From the NCBI RefSeq assembly GCF_003367355.1, contig NZ_CP031413.1:1592921-1656920 (forward strand): a DNA stretch of 64,000 nt, read 5' to 3'. The notes beneath the pieces were generated by a model that was given only the letters and a program-made list of their open reading frames with translations, was not told where the DNA came from and ran no database searches. How positions within the stretch are numbered: the first letter of the stretch is position 1; every line of letters starts with the position of its first letter. This document shows positions 1 to 8,871 of this stretch, one piece after another. The position numbers were made by a program, and so were the translations under genes. This stretch comes from Lysobacter sp. TY2-98 (GTDB taxonomy: Bacteria > Pseudomonadota > Gammaproteobacteria > Xanthomonadales > Xanthomonadaceae).

Positions 1-1782
1 CCCGCCGCGCACGATCCGCCGCCCAGCTGGATCCGCGGCGCTGTACGTGACGTGCTGGAAAAGGCGCCCGGCTATCACGCACTGCATGAAGACGACCGTC
101 GGTCGCTGGCGCACGCGATGGTGCGCGTGTCGTCGCTCGCCGCGCGGCTGATCGAGGAAGAAGGCGATGCGCATGCGGCCACCGCGCCACCGCGTAACGC
201 GCCGCTCGCGCGTGCGCAGTCGCAACCGGACTTCGGCGCCTCGGCCGACCGCATCGCCGGCACAACGCAGAACGTCCTCAACGCGGTCTCGTTTCCCCGT
301 TTCGTCACCGACCTCATCAATGGCGTGTTCCGCGCCATGCTCGATTCCAACCAGACGCAGATGCAGCAGTACGTCAACCTGCTCAACGCGGTGTCGGCAT
401 CGGCCGAGGGCTTCGAAGGCGCGCAGTTCGGGCTGATGCGCGTGCGTCAGTGGCTGGCGGACCACTTCCCCGAGGCCATCGAATACGAAGCCCCCGACGT
501 CGAACCCGGCGAAGCCCCGGACCCCGACGAGATCGCCAATGCACGCCTTCGCCTGCGCAGCGGTGCGTCGATGCCGACGCCGGACATCATCCGCGCCACG
601 CTCGGCATGGCGCCGGAAGATCCGCTGGAGGCGAGCAATCCGGAGCAGCTCGTCCCGATCGCGCGACGTTTCCTTGCGCGGCAACGCCAGCAGATGTTGG
701 CGACCATGGTGATGATGGGCATGCAGCGCATCGTGATCGACAGCGGCAAGATCAACGCCGCGATGCGCTTCCACATCGATACGCGCAGTGCCGCGAACCA
801 GGACCAGGGCAGCCAGACCAGCATCCAGAACCGCATCAAGGGCGGTGGCAGCTTCGGTTTCGGGCCGTGGGGCGCGAGCGCGGAGGTCGAGAACACGATC
901 GGCTATGTCTCGACGCAGCGTTCGCAGTCGACCGAGGAAATGAACACCGATCTCGACCTGAATTCGTCGGTGGAACTGAACTTCCGCAGCGACTATCTGC
1001 CACTCAACCAGATGGCGAACCAGGCGCAGGCCGAGCGCATTCGCAACAGCACGATTAATCCCGCGGCAACGGTGGTCGAAGATCCGGCGGCCGCGCGCGC
1101 GACCCGTCAGGCCGCGCAGCGTGCGGCGGAAGAAGCGCGACGCGCGGCGACACCGATCGCGATGCCGACCACGCCTGCCGCGCCCTCACCATCGACGTCG
1201 ACACCGGCGACGACCGCGCCTCCCAGCGCACCCGCCACCGGGGGCGCGACGTCGACAGCGCCCGGCGCGACCACGACAGCGCCCTCGACATCCGGAACCA
1301 CGACCTCGACACCTTCGACGTCGGGCTCGGGGACGACGACAACGCCCTCGGCACCGGGCACAACGCCACCGCGACCGCCCGCGACGTCGGGAACAGGCGG
1401 CACGACGACGACGCCCAGCGGCTCGTCGACAGCCACTGCGCCCGCGGTCGCGCCCGGCACGGCCCCGCCTCCCACGTCGACGACGGCGCCATCCGCACCA
1501 CCGTCCACCACGAGCGTCACCGCGCCGGCGCCGGCGCCGACATCGGGCAGCGCAGTGGGCACGCAGGTCGGTGCGACGGTCGGCGGCGCGGCAGGCACCG
1601 CGGCGGGTGGCGCGGTGGGTGGCGCAATCGGCGCTGCGGCGGGTGGCGTGGGCGCGGTGGTGGGTGCGCCGGTCGGCGCCGCGATCGGCGGTGCGGTGGG
1701 CACCGCCGCCGGCGGGCTGCTCGGCGGTGCGATCGGCGGTGCCATCGAATCGGGCCTGAGCGGAAGCTCAGGGACGCACTGA
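1..1782 (+). CDS. unknown protein, 5'-truncated, with low-complexity linker and glycine-zipper C-terminus
   Basis: The reading frame is open from the first base of the window, so the true start lies upstream; a GTG at 52 is only an internal codon. The visible 593 codons have three parts: an N-terminal mostly helical half; a roughly 150-residue linker of Ala/Thr/Pro/Ser (codons about 380-540), with a near-repetitive DNA pattern; and a tail of about 70 residues made almost only of Gly, Ala and Val with GxxxG spacing. Such glycine zippers are typical of membrane-inserting segments. I do not recognise the family. No partner is visible inside the window, and the next gene converges on it. Confidence 0.75.
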   Translation, partial: PAAHDPPPSWIRGAVRDVLEKAPGYHALHEDDRRSLAHAMVRVSSLAARLIEEEGDAHAATAPPRNAPLARAQSQPDFGASADRIAGTTQNVLNAVSFPRFVTDLINGVFRAMLDSNQTQMQQYVNLLNAVSASAEGFEGAQFGLMRVRQWLADHFPEAIEYEAPDVEPGEAPDPDEIANARLRLRSGASMPTPDIIRATLGMAPEDPLEASNPEQLVPIARRFLARQRQQMLATMVMMGMQRIVIDSGKINAAMRFHIDTRSAANQDQGSQTSIQNRIKGGGSFGFGPWGASAEVENTIGYVSTQRSQSTEEMNTDLDLNSSVELNFRSDYLPLNQMANQAQAERIRNSTINPAATVVEDPAAARATRQAAQRAAEEARRAATPIAMPTTPAAPSPSTSTPATTAPPSAPATGGATSTAPGATTTAPSTSGTTTSTPSTSGSGTTTTPSAPGTTPPRPPATSGTGGTTTTPSGSSTATAPAVAPGTAPPPTSTTAPSAPPSTTSVTAPAPAPTSGSAVGTQVGATVGGAAGTAAGGAVGGAIGAAAGGVGAVVGAPVGAAIGGAVGTAAGGLLGGAIGGAIESGLSGSSGTH

Positions 1783-1829
1783 GCGGCCCGCAAGTACGCC
1801 TTCGCGCCGGCTCAACGCAAACGTGCGAT

Positions 1830-3149
1830 CTAGGCCTGTACGCCGGGCATCGCCGGCGTTTGCGTCAGGCATCCCAGTGGAAATCGCATCACCACCTCGG
1901 TGCCCTGACTCGTGCCCGGGCTGTCGATGCGCACGTCGCCGCCGTGCAACTGCAGGATGCTGGAGACAAGACTCAGCCCCAGCCCGAGCCCCGCAACGCT
2001 TCGCGCCGGCTCGTACGAGGGTTTGAAGAACGGCTCGAACAGGTGCGGCAGCGAGTCACGTGCAATGCCGATGCCGGTGTCGCGCACCGTCAGCCATGCG
2101 TTCTGGTCACGCACTTCCAGATGCACGTCGATGCGGCCGTCCGGCGGCGTGCAGCGGATGCTGTTGTCGAGCACGTGCGTGAGGGCTTGGCTGACACGAC
2201 GCGCTTCCCCCCAGATGTCGACCGCCGTGTCCGGCACCGACATGCCCAGCGTGATCTCCGCCAGTTCCGCTTCCGATGCGCGCCGGCGGACCACGTCGGC
2301 GACCATCCCGCGCAGATCCAGCAGGCGCGGGTGCAACTTGGCCTGGCCGGTAAGTAGCTGGCTGCCGTCCACGAGGTTTTCGATCAGGCGCGCCTGGCGA
2401 TCCAGCTGCTCGGAGATGACTTCGGTCATGCGTGCGTCCAGCGCCGGATCGCGTGCTTGCCGGCGCAGATGCAACGACGTGCGCATCGGCCCCAGCGTCT
2501 CGCCAAGTTCGTTCGCCAGGCTGCTGAGGAACGCGTCCTTGCGCTCGCTGCTGCGCTTCAGTTCCTGCAGCAGCTGGACGTTCGCCAGCGCCAGCGCGGC
2601 CGAATCGGCGAGCGCACGCAGCGCTGCCATTTCCAGCGTCGTCGCCTCGTGTTCCGTCGCCCAGTAGACACCGAGCGCACCTTCCGGCTTGTCGCGGACG
2701 ATGGGTGTCATCGCCATTGCGCGCACGAACGTCGCTTCGTACAAGGGCAGCGGAATGCGCGGGTCCTGGCGGATGTCCGGAATGATCACCGGCTCACCGG
2801 TGGTGATGCACCAACCGGAAATGCAGCTGTCGAGCGCGAAGTCCTGCCCTTTCCACAACGCACCGATCGCGTCTTCCTCGAGATACCGGCAGCGACCGCC
2901 ATCGCGCATGACGACGGTGACACCGTCCGCGCCGATGAGGTCGCGCGTCGACCGCGCAAGGATGGAAACGATGCTCTGCGCGTCGGTGCATCCTGCCAAA
3001 CGCTGGACGATGCCAACGAGGGAAAACTCCGAACTGACAATGCCTGTCACACTCACGTTGCGTTCGCCCCCGGCCAAGGACGCGGCATTTATACCCACTC
3101 GAGTGTCGCTCGATCGTGAGGGCGCGGTAGGGAACTGTTCATGCATCAC
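1830..3149 (-). CDS. GAF-domain sensor histidine kinase homologue lacking the phospho-acceptor histidine
   Basis: The protein is about 439 residues. It starts at GTG 3149 or the immediately following ATG 3146, overlapping the stop of the upstream kinase gene, so it is translationally coupled. A GAF sensor domain occupies the first 180 residues. The dimerisation/H-box region then reads LSSLANELGETLGPM where the family normally has a His before Glu-Leu-Arg; the codon is AAC (Asn). The C-terminal HATPase domain keeps its N box (HVLDNS), G1 (DTGIGIA) and G2 (GLGLGLSL) motifs. It therefore looks able to bind ATP but not to autophosphorylate in cis at the usual site. It is the last gene of the kaiC operon and may act as an accessory or allosteric subunit of the neighbouring hybrid kinase (inference). 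Confidence 0.85.
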   Translation of the reverse strand: MMHEQFPTAPSRSSDTRVGINAASLAGGERNVSVTGIVSSEFSLVGIVQRLAGCTDAQSIVSILARSTRDLIGADGVTVVMRDGGRCRYLEEDAIGALWKGQDFALDSCISGWCITTGEPVIIPDIRQDPRIPLPLYEATFVRAMAMTPIVRDKPEGALGVYWATEHEATTLEMAALRALADSAALALANVQLLQELKRSSERKDAFLSSLANELGETLGPMRTSLHLRRQARDPALDARMTEVISEQLDRQARLIENLVDGSQLLTGQAKLHPRLLDLRGMVADVVRRRASEAELAEITLGMSVPDTAVDIWGEARRVSQALTHVLDNSIRCTPPDGRIDVHLEVRDQNAWLTVRDTGIGIARDSLPHLFEPFFKPSYEPARSVAGLGLGLSLVSSILQLHGGDVRIDSPGTSQGTEVVMRFPLGCLTQTPAMPGVQA

Positions 3150-4747
3150 GGAACTGCGACCTCGGCACGTGATGGGTGCGAAAGCAGCTCGAGAATGCGC
3201 TGCAGCTCCGCGAAATCAGCAGGCTTGCTCATGTGGAAGTCGAATCCCGCCTCGCGCGTACGCGCCTGGTCCGACAGCTGGCTCCATCCGGTGAGTGCGA
3301 TCAGGCGGGGTCGCGCGTCGACGGCGAGTTCACGGATGCGGCGCGCTACTTCGTAGCCGTCCATGCCGGGCATGCCGATGTCGAGGAACACCGCGGTCGG
3401 GCGGTAGCTCTCGACCGCGCGCAGCGCGCTGCGTCCGTCAAACACGACGCGATTGTCGATCTCCAGCGTCTCCAGCAGCAGCCCGAGTGTCTCCGCCGAA
3501 TCACGGTTGTCGTCGACGACGAGGATGCGCAACGATCGCGAATAGGCGCCGACCGCGCGCGCCGGCTCCGGTCCGCCTTCAGTCCACGCGCCGACCTGCG
3601 CGACGGGCAGCCGCACCTCGAACGTCGAGCCGGCCCCCTCACCTTCGCTGCGCGCGGTCACCGAGCCGTCGTGCAGTTGCACGAGCCGCTTCACGAGCGC
3701 GAGGCCGATGCCGAGCCCGTCATTGACCTGGCCGGGTTCGCGTGGTCCCTGCACGAACAGGTCGAACACACGCGGCAGCACGTCCGCCTCGATACCCAGC
3801 CCCGTGTCCTTCACCTCCACCACCGCATCAGCGCCATCGCGATGCACGCGTACTACGATGCGCGCATGCGGTCCCGAATATTTCGCCGCATTGTTCAGCA
3901 GGTTGCTGAAGACCTGCGTCATCCGAACGCGGTCGGCATCGACGATCATTCCGCGCGGCTCGATCGTGACGCTGACCTCGTGGCCCGCCTGCACCATCAG
4001 CGGCCGGCTCAGTTCCAGCGCCGATTCGATCAGCGCGTCCAGCATCACCGGGGCGCGGCGCATTTCCATGGTGCCGCGGGTCAGGCGCGCGACATCGACG
4101 AGATCTTCGACCAGCCGGACCATGTGGTCGGTCTGTCGCTGCATGATGTCGAGCAGTTGCTGCTCCGTCGGGCCGCCGAGCCCGAGCTGCCGAAGCATGT
4201 GTAGGGCGTTGCGGATGGGCGCGAGCGGGTTGCGCAGCTCGTGTCCGAGCATGGCGAGGAATTCGTCCTTGCGTTCCGCCGCCATGGCCTGCTCGTGACC
4301 GGCGCGTTCGAGTGCACTCAATTGCGAACAGATCTGATACTGGCGTTCGCGCGCTCGCAACGCGGCGCGCGCTGCGCTGGTGAGCGTGGCGATGCGCATC
4401 GGACGATCGATCAGCGTTGCGTTGCCGAGGCTCTCGAGCACTGCACCGATCTCGCCCGACTCCACGCCCGCGCGAGCGACGATCAGGATCGGCAGATCCG
4501 ACCACGCGGGCTGTTGCTCCAGGGCCGTCCTCAACGCGCCGAGCGCGCCGAGCGACAGCCACTCCTCGCCGACCATCACCGCACCCGAGCGCAACAGTGC
4601 GGACGGGTCGAGGTCGGCCAGGCTCGAGCACCGGCGGGTGACAACGCCGGCGCGATTGAGGATGCGCGCGGTCAGCTCCGTGTCGCGCGGCGTCGGCAGC
4701 AGCAAACTGAGGTGCATGCCTCCGACGGCGGCCGAACCGGCGTTCAT
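3146..4747 (-). CDS. hybrid sensor histidine kinase with C-terminal receiver domain
   Basis: The protein has about 533 residues; ATG 4747 overlaps the TGA of the upstream kaiC gene by four bases. An N-terminal region of about 130 residues resembles a degenerate receiver (pseudo-receiver). It is followed by a HisKA domain with an intact H box (MLGHELRNPLAPI), a HATPase domain (NLLNNAAKYS, DTGLGIE, GLGIGLALV) and a C-terminal receiver with LRILVVDDN, phospho-Asp in FLDIGMPGMDG and the conserved Lys in MSKP. There are no membrane segments, so sensing is probably cytosolic. In KaiC-linked signalling, kinases read the state of KaiC; its position between kaiC and the GAF protein makes that the natural hypothesis. 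The upstream frame continues open beyond this ATG but is antisense to other genes and was not used. Confidence 0.9.
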   Translation of the reverse strand: MNAGSAAVGGMHLSLLLPTPRDTELTARILNRAGVVTRRCSSLADLDPSALLRSGAVMVGEEWLSLGALGALRTALEQQPAWSDLPILIVARAGVESGEIGAVLESLGNATLIDRPMRIATLTSAARAALRARERQYQICSQLSALERAGHEQAMAAERKDEFLAMLGHELRNPLAPIRNALHMLRQLGLGGPTEQQLLDIMQRQTDHMVRLVEDLVDVARLTRGTMEMRRAPVMLDALIESALELSRPLMVQAGHEVSVTIEPRGMIVDADRVRMTQVFSNLLNNAAKYSGPHARIVVRVHRDGADAVVEVKDTGLGIEADVLPRVFDLFVQGPREPGQVNDGLGIGLALVKRLVQLHDGSVTARSEGEGAGSTFEVRLPVAQVGAWTEGGPEPARAVGAYSRSLRILVVDDNRDSAETLGLLLETLEIDNRVVFDGRSALRAVESYRPTAVFLDIGMPGMDGYEVARRIRELAVDARPRLIALTGWSQLSDQARTREAGFDFHMSKPADFAELQRILELLSHPSRAEVAVP

Positions 4748-6228
4748 GGGGCAGGCCCGCCCGCGGGCGCGCGCTCCTGCGGAACGCCCGTGAGGACGCC
4801 GCGGAATTCGCTCAGCGGTTCGCCGATGGTGAAGCCGGACGCCGTGATCTTCATCGGCCGGATCGTGCGTTCGTGGCTGCCCGTCCGCTTCTTCAACACC
4901 GAGATCGCCTGCCGCACCTCGCCGATGGCCTCGAAGTAGCGCAGCAGCACGACCGAATCGGCGAGGTAGCTGACATCGACCGTACTCGTCATCGAGCCGA
5001 TCAACCCGAGCTGGGCGCTCACCATCAGCGTGATCACGTCCTTCGCGCCGAGGTAGGCGAGCAACTCGTGCATCTGCAGCATCATGTGCTGCTCGTCGGG
5101 CATCGCGTTGAAGTAGCCATTGAGGCTGTCGAACACGATGACGCGCGCGCCCTGCTCCTCCACCGCGCGACGGATCAGCTGCGTGAATTCGCCCGGCGTG
5201 AGTTCGGCCGGATCGACCGCCCGGAGTTGGACAAGGCCGCTTTCGATGTAGGACTCCAGCGCCATGCCCATGCCGGCTGCACGCGTGAGCAGCGACTGCT
5301 CGCTTTCGTCGAACGCGAAGATCGCGGCGTGTTCGCCGCGCTGCGCCGCCGTGATCGCCACCAGCGTGGACAGCGACGACTTGCCCGTTCCCGCCGCGCC
5401 CACCAGCAGCGTGCTGGTGCCGCGATCGATCCCGCCACCGAGCAGCAGATCGAATTGAGCGGAGCCGGTCCCGACGGATTCCTTCTTGCCGAGGCGCCGG
5501 AAGTGCGCGGCCACCAGACGCGGGAACACACGCAGGCCGCCCGTTTCGATGCGGTAGTCGTGATAGCCGCCGACGGCGCGCCGTCCGCGGTACTTGCTGA
5601 CGCGCACGCGATGCCGGTCGCCACCGAACTCGGCCGCAGCCGCCGACAGGTTCACGACGCCGTGCACGATGGTATGGACCTGCAGGCCGTGATCGGCGGT
5701 GCCGCTGTGGTCGAGCAGCAACGTCGTGCACTGGCTTCCCGCCAGCGCCTGCTTGAGCGACAGCACGTGACGCCGGTAGCGAAGCGCGGAGCCCGACAGC
5801 AGGCGCAATTCGGCCAGCGAGTCGAACACCAGGCGTTGCGGGCGCGTCTCGGCGACGCGCTTGAGGATGCGCTGCGTGGTTTCGGCCAGCTCGATCTCGG
5901 ACGGATGGAACATCGTGTACGGCGCATCGCCGTCCAGATGTTCGTTCCCTTCGAGCATCTCGAAAATGTCGATGCCATCCAGCGACCACCCGTGCGACGC
6001 CGCCATTTCGTGCAGCTCGTCCACGGTTTCGGAGAGCGTGACGTAGAGCACGCGCTCGCCCTGGCGCAGGCCTTCGAGCAGGAACTGGATGGCCAAGGTG
6101 GTCTTGCCCGCACCGGGCGCGCCTTCGACCAGATAGAGACGGTTGGGCGTGAAGCCGCCGGACAGGACGGCATCGAGGCCGGGCACGCCCGAGCCGATCG
6201 CGCGTGGGACGACAGAAGAACGATTCAT
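4744..6228 (-). CDS. kaiC: KaiC-like double-domain RecA/DnaB-type ATPase
   Basis: The product is 494 residues from ATG 6228. The frame runs further upstream to 6471, but the KaiC homology begins right after MNRSS. Two RecA-like domains are evident: the CI Walker A (GAPGAGKTT) at residues 36-44 and the CII Walker A (GAAGTGKSS) at 277-285, each followed by an acidic ExxDE/DESE catalytic patch. At the position of the cyanobacterial phosphorylation pair Ser431-Thr432 the protein has Ser420-Tyr421 (DVSYLADSVVLLRYFE region), so the first site is kept and the second is changed. No kaiA or kaiB is present in the window. It heads a three-gene operon with two histidine-kinase-like genes, joined by 4-bp stop/start overlaps. 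Role: ATP-driven signalling or timing switch (family knowledge); output unknown. Confidence 0.9.
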   Translation of the reverse strand: MNRSSVVPRAIGSGVPGLDAVLSGGFTPNRLYLVEGAPGAGKTTLAIQFLLEGLRQGERVLYVTLSETVDELHEMAASHGWSLDGIDIFEMLEGNEHLDGDAPYTMFHPSEIELAETTQRILKRVAETRPQRLVFDSLAELRLLSGSALRYRRHVLSLKQALAGSQCTTLLLDHSGTADHGLQVHTIVHGVVNLSAAAAEFGGDRHRVRVSKYRGRRAVGGYHDYRIETGGLRVFPRLVAAHFRRLGKKESVGTGSAQFDLLLGGGIDRGTSTLLVGAAGTGKSSLSTLVAITAAQRGEHAAIFAFDESEQSLLTRAAGMGMALESYIESGLVQLRAVDPAELTPGEFTQLIRRAVEEQGARVIVFDSLNGYFNAMPDEQHMMLQMHELLAYLGAKDVITLMVSAQLGLIGSMTSTVDVSYLADSVVLLRYFEAIGEVRQAISVLKKRTGSHERTIRPMKITASGFTIGEPLSEFRGVLTGVPQERAPAGGPAP

Positions 6229-6369
6229 GAACGGTTTCACCAGCGAGACGGGCGAGCCAGCGACCGTGACCCCGCATGCACGACCGCTTGCGAAGAATCC
6301 CCTGCGAAGCGACCGCAGACCCCGCAGAAGCGGTCGGGTCGTAACAGGGCGGCTCAGTATCCGCGCCGC

Positions 6370-6421
6370 CTCCGTAACGGAGAAAGCGTCGGAAGCGTGG
6401 CTTCCATAAATTCTCCGTAAC
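6370..6421. promoter_or_regulatory. divergent control region with repeated CTCCGTAAC motif
   Basis: The 227-bp gap between the divergent kaiC operon and the KdpD-like gene contains CTCCGTAAC twice in the same orientation, at 6370-6378 and 6413-6421, 43 bp apart (about four helical turns). The first copy lies in a small palindrome, TCCGTAACGGA. A separate hairpin GGAAGC-GTG-GCTTCC sits between them at 6391-6405. The arrangement suits a dimeric response-regulator operator, possibly that of the adjacent OmpR-type regulator; this is inference from the pattern only. Confidence 0.35.
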
Positions 6422-6455
6422 ATTTCCTTGACGTATTGCGAGCATGGAGGGCGCG

Positions 6456-7988
6456 ATGAAGAATTCGTCATTCCTTCGTTTCGCAGGCCCGACGTCTATG
6501 CGCATGCAGCGTTCGCGTGCGGTGTCGGGCGGGCTCGCACGCGCGTCCCAGCCCGTCCTGGTGATCGCCACGCTGGCCGCCCCGTTCGCCGTGTTCTTCT
6601 TCGACAGGCTGGAGCCCGCCAGCGTGCTTCGACCGGACGCGGTGGCCGCGTTGTATCTGCTCGGCATCGCATCGATCGGAACATCCGGATCGAGCCTGCA
6701 TGCACTGGCCGCGGCACTGCTGAGCTTCGTGCTGTACGAGTTCGGCGCCGCCGAAGCCACGTCTACAGCGATAGCGCTCTCGTCCGGCGACTTCGTGGTG
6801 CTCGCCGCGTTCGTGGCGTCCGCCGCGATCGTGGCGTGGGTGGCGGCCGGGCGCACGCGCCAGGTTGCGTCCCTCACCGCACGGCAGGCCCACGGGACGC
6901 TCCGCCACGAGCTGTCCGAGCGCCTGGCCGAACACCACGACGAGGGCTCGGTCGCGCGTTCGGCGCTCGCGTTTCTCGAGCGGACATTCGAGAGCGAGAT
7001 CGTCATGTGGCTCGGGGAGCGCGCCTTCCATTCCGGTGCCGGCACGCGCGTACCCCATCCGCCGTCCTATCTCGGCACGCCGGCTTTCGACGGCAAGTGG
7101 CTGTGGATTCCGCTCAATGGCGTCGACGGCCAGCTCGGTGCGGTCGCGCTCCAGCGCGGTCCGGATCATTCCTCCTTCGACGACGAGCTCGTGCATTCGC
7201 TGAGTGCCGACATCGCGCATTCGGTCGTGCGTGCGCGGCTGACCGGTGAGTTGCACCAGGAGCGCGTGGCCAACGAATCCGAACGCCTGTGCACCGCGCT
7301 GCTGGCCTCGGTCTCGCACGACCTGCGCACACCGCTCACCACCATCATGGGCGCCGCGGAAAGCCTGCGTACCTTCGGCGAGACGCTGCCGACGCAGGAC
7401 CGTGGCGACCTCCTGTCGACCATCGAGGCGGAGGGTCGCCGGCTCGACCGCTACATCCAGAATCTCGTCGATGTCACGCGCATCGGCGACGGAAACCTGG
7501 CGATGGACGTTGCGACATCGACGGTCGACGAGATGATCGCGTCCGCGGTCGCGCGCCTGCGTCGCTACGACCCGGAGGTGCGGCTCGACGTGCACATCGA
7601 TTCGGACGTGCCGCAGGTGCGCGTGCATGCGGCGCTGGTCGAACAGGCGATCTTCAACGTGCTCCACAACGCATCGAAGTTCTCGCCGCCGGGGCATCCG
7701 ATCGTCGTGCACGCGGGATTGGACGACCACGTCGCGGTGGTGATCGAAGTCGTCGATGCAGGCCCCGGCATTCCGCATGCGGAGCGCGAACGCGTATTCG
7801 ACATGTTCTACTCGGCGGACCGTGGCGACCCCGCACGCGCCGGCACCGGACTCGGCCTCGCGATCAGCCAGAGCATCGTGCGTGCGCATGGCGGTGAAGT
7901 GAGCGCGCACGCGGGCGGCGACGGCGTCGGCACGCGCATGCGCCTCGTGCTGCCGCTGGTGCCGGTGGGATGCGAGCCGTGCCACTGA
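6456..7988 (+). CDS. KdpD-like sensor histidine kinase (DUF4118 membrane type)
   Basis: The start ATG 6456 is chosen because GGAGGG lies at the right distance before it; an in-frame ATG at 6444 overlaps that ribosome site. The product is 510 residues. About residues 30-130 form four closely spaced membrane helices of the DUF4118 type found in the C-terminal half of KdpD, followed by a GAF-like domain, then HisKA with SVSHDLRTPLTTI and HATPase with NVLHNASKFS, DAGPGIP and GTGLGLAIS. The N-terminal KdpD universal-stress/ATP-binding domain is absent. It overlaps the downstream response regulator by 19 bp. No kdpFABC potassium pump genes are nearby, so the regulated target is unknown. Confidence 0.9.
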   Translation: MKNSSFLRFAGPTSMRMQRSRAVSGGLARASQPVLVIATLAAPFAVFFFDRLEPASVLRPDAVAALYLLGIASIGTSGSSLHALAAALLSFVLYEFGAAEATSTAIALSSGDFVVLAAFVASAAIVAWVAAGRTRQVASLTARQAHGTLRHELSERLAEHHDEGSVARSALAFLERTFESEIVMWLGERAFHSGAGTRVPHPPSYLGTPAFDGKWLWIPLNGVDGQLGAVALQRGPDHSSFDDELVHSLSADIAHSVVRARLTGELHQERVANESERLCTALLASVSHDLRTPLTTIMGAAESLRTFGETLPTQDRGDLLSTIEAEGRRLDRYIQNLVDVTRIGDGNLAMDVATSTVDEMIASAVARLRRYDPEVRLDVHIDSDVPQVRVHAALVEQAIFNVLHNASKFSPPGHPIVVHAGLDDHVAVVIEVVDAGPGIPHAERERVFDMFYSADRGDPARAGTGLGLAISQSIVRAHGGEVSAHAGGDGVGTRMRLVLPLVPVGCEPCH

Positions 7989-8695
7989 AGTCCGAGGCGC
8001 TGGCGCCGACGACGCCTGCCCGCATCCTCGTCGTCGAAGACGAGCCGCAGATGCGGAAGTTCCTCGACATCAGCCTGCGCGCGCAGGGCTACGACGTCGT
8101 GCTGGCCGGCCTCGGCCGCGAGGGCGTCGAAAGCCTCGCGCTGCACGGCGCCGATATCGTCGTGCTCGACATGCACCTGCCGGACGGGGACGGTCGCCAC
8201 CTGATCGGCGAGATCCGGCAATGGTCGGACGTGCCCGTGATCGTGCTGAGCGTGACCGATGACGAAGCCACGAAGGTCGAAGCGCTCGATGCCGGCGCGA
8301 ACGACTACGTGACCAAGCCTTTCGGCGTGCAGGAGCTGCTGGCCCGTATCCGCGCACTCCTGCGGCTGCCGCAGCCCTCGACCACGCGTGCACCGGTGTT
8401 CGACGACGGCCTGCTGCACGTCGATCTCGCGCGCCGGCTCGTCACCGTGGGCGGCGTGCCCGTCCAGCTCACGCGCAAGGAATATGCGTTGCTGTCGATG
8501 CTGATCCAGCACGCCGGGCGCGTCGTCACCCAGAAGCAGCTTCTCAAGGAGCTCTGGGGGCCGAGCTACGAGAACGACACCCACTACCTGCGCATCCTGG
8601 CCGGCCGCCTGCGGAACAAGCTGGGCGACGACGCGATGGCGCCGCGCTGGATCGCGACCGAGCCGCGCGTCGGCTTGCGCTTTATTCCGGGCTGA
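7970..8695 (+). CDS. OmpR/KdpE-family response regulator
   Basis: The product is 241 residues starting at ATG 7970, inside the 3' end of the kinase gene, with GGTGGG directly upstream. The receiver domain has the acidic pair in VVEDE, the phospho-Asp in VVLDMHLPDGDG and Lys in YVTKPFG. The C-terminal winged-helix domain (QLTRKEYALLSML, HYLRILAGRLRNKL, VGLRF) is of the OmpR/PhoB class and closest in style to KdpE. Together with the preceding kinase it forms a two-component system. A neighbouring repeat-containing control region upstream of the kinase may be one of its targets. Confidence 0.92.
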   Translation: MRAVPLKSEALAPTTPARILVVEDEPQMRKFLDISLRAQGYDVVLAGLGREGVESLALHGADIVVLDMHLPDGDGRHLIGEIRQWSDVPVIVLSVTDDEATKVEALDAGANDYVTKPFGVQELLARIRALLRLPQPSTTRAPVFDDGLLHVDLARRLVTVGGVPVQLTRKEYALLSMLIQHAGRVVTQKQLLKELWGPSYENDTHYLRILAGRLRNKLGDDAMAPRWIATEPRVGLRFIPG

Positions 8696-8871
8696 CGTCG
8701 GCCCGAGGGTGGCGCGCCGACGGCGACGCCACCCGACCGGCGACTTGGGTACGATCGAGCCCGCGCGATGGCGCATGGCTCGGGAACCTGCGGCCATCCG
8801 GTTCCCAATCGCCGGCGCCCGCAATGGATGGCCTGCCCGCTCCCGGAGCGCACACTCGTCGCGGGGTCGCA

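Noticed and set aside
1200-1560. A tandem DNA repeat or CRISPR-like array in the first gene
   Set aside because: The periodicity is coding: it follows the Ala/Thr/Pro/Ser linker in frame, with irregular unit length and no spacers.
4873-6420. A 515-codon plus-strand open frame opposite kaiC
   Set aside because: It mirrors the KaiC frame in antisense and has shadow-like composition with no recognisable domain.
3146-7045. A 1299-codon minus frame that would fuse extra sequence to the hybrid kinase
   Set aside because: Only the part after ATG 4747 has kinase and receiver motifs. The upstream part lies in another frame of kaiC and the divergent kinase gene.
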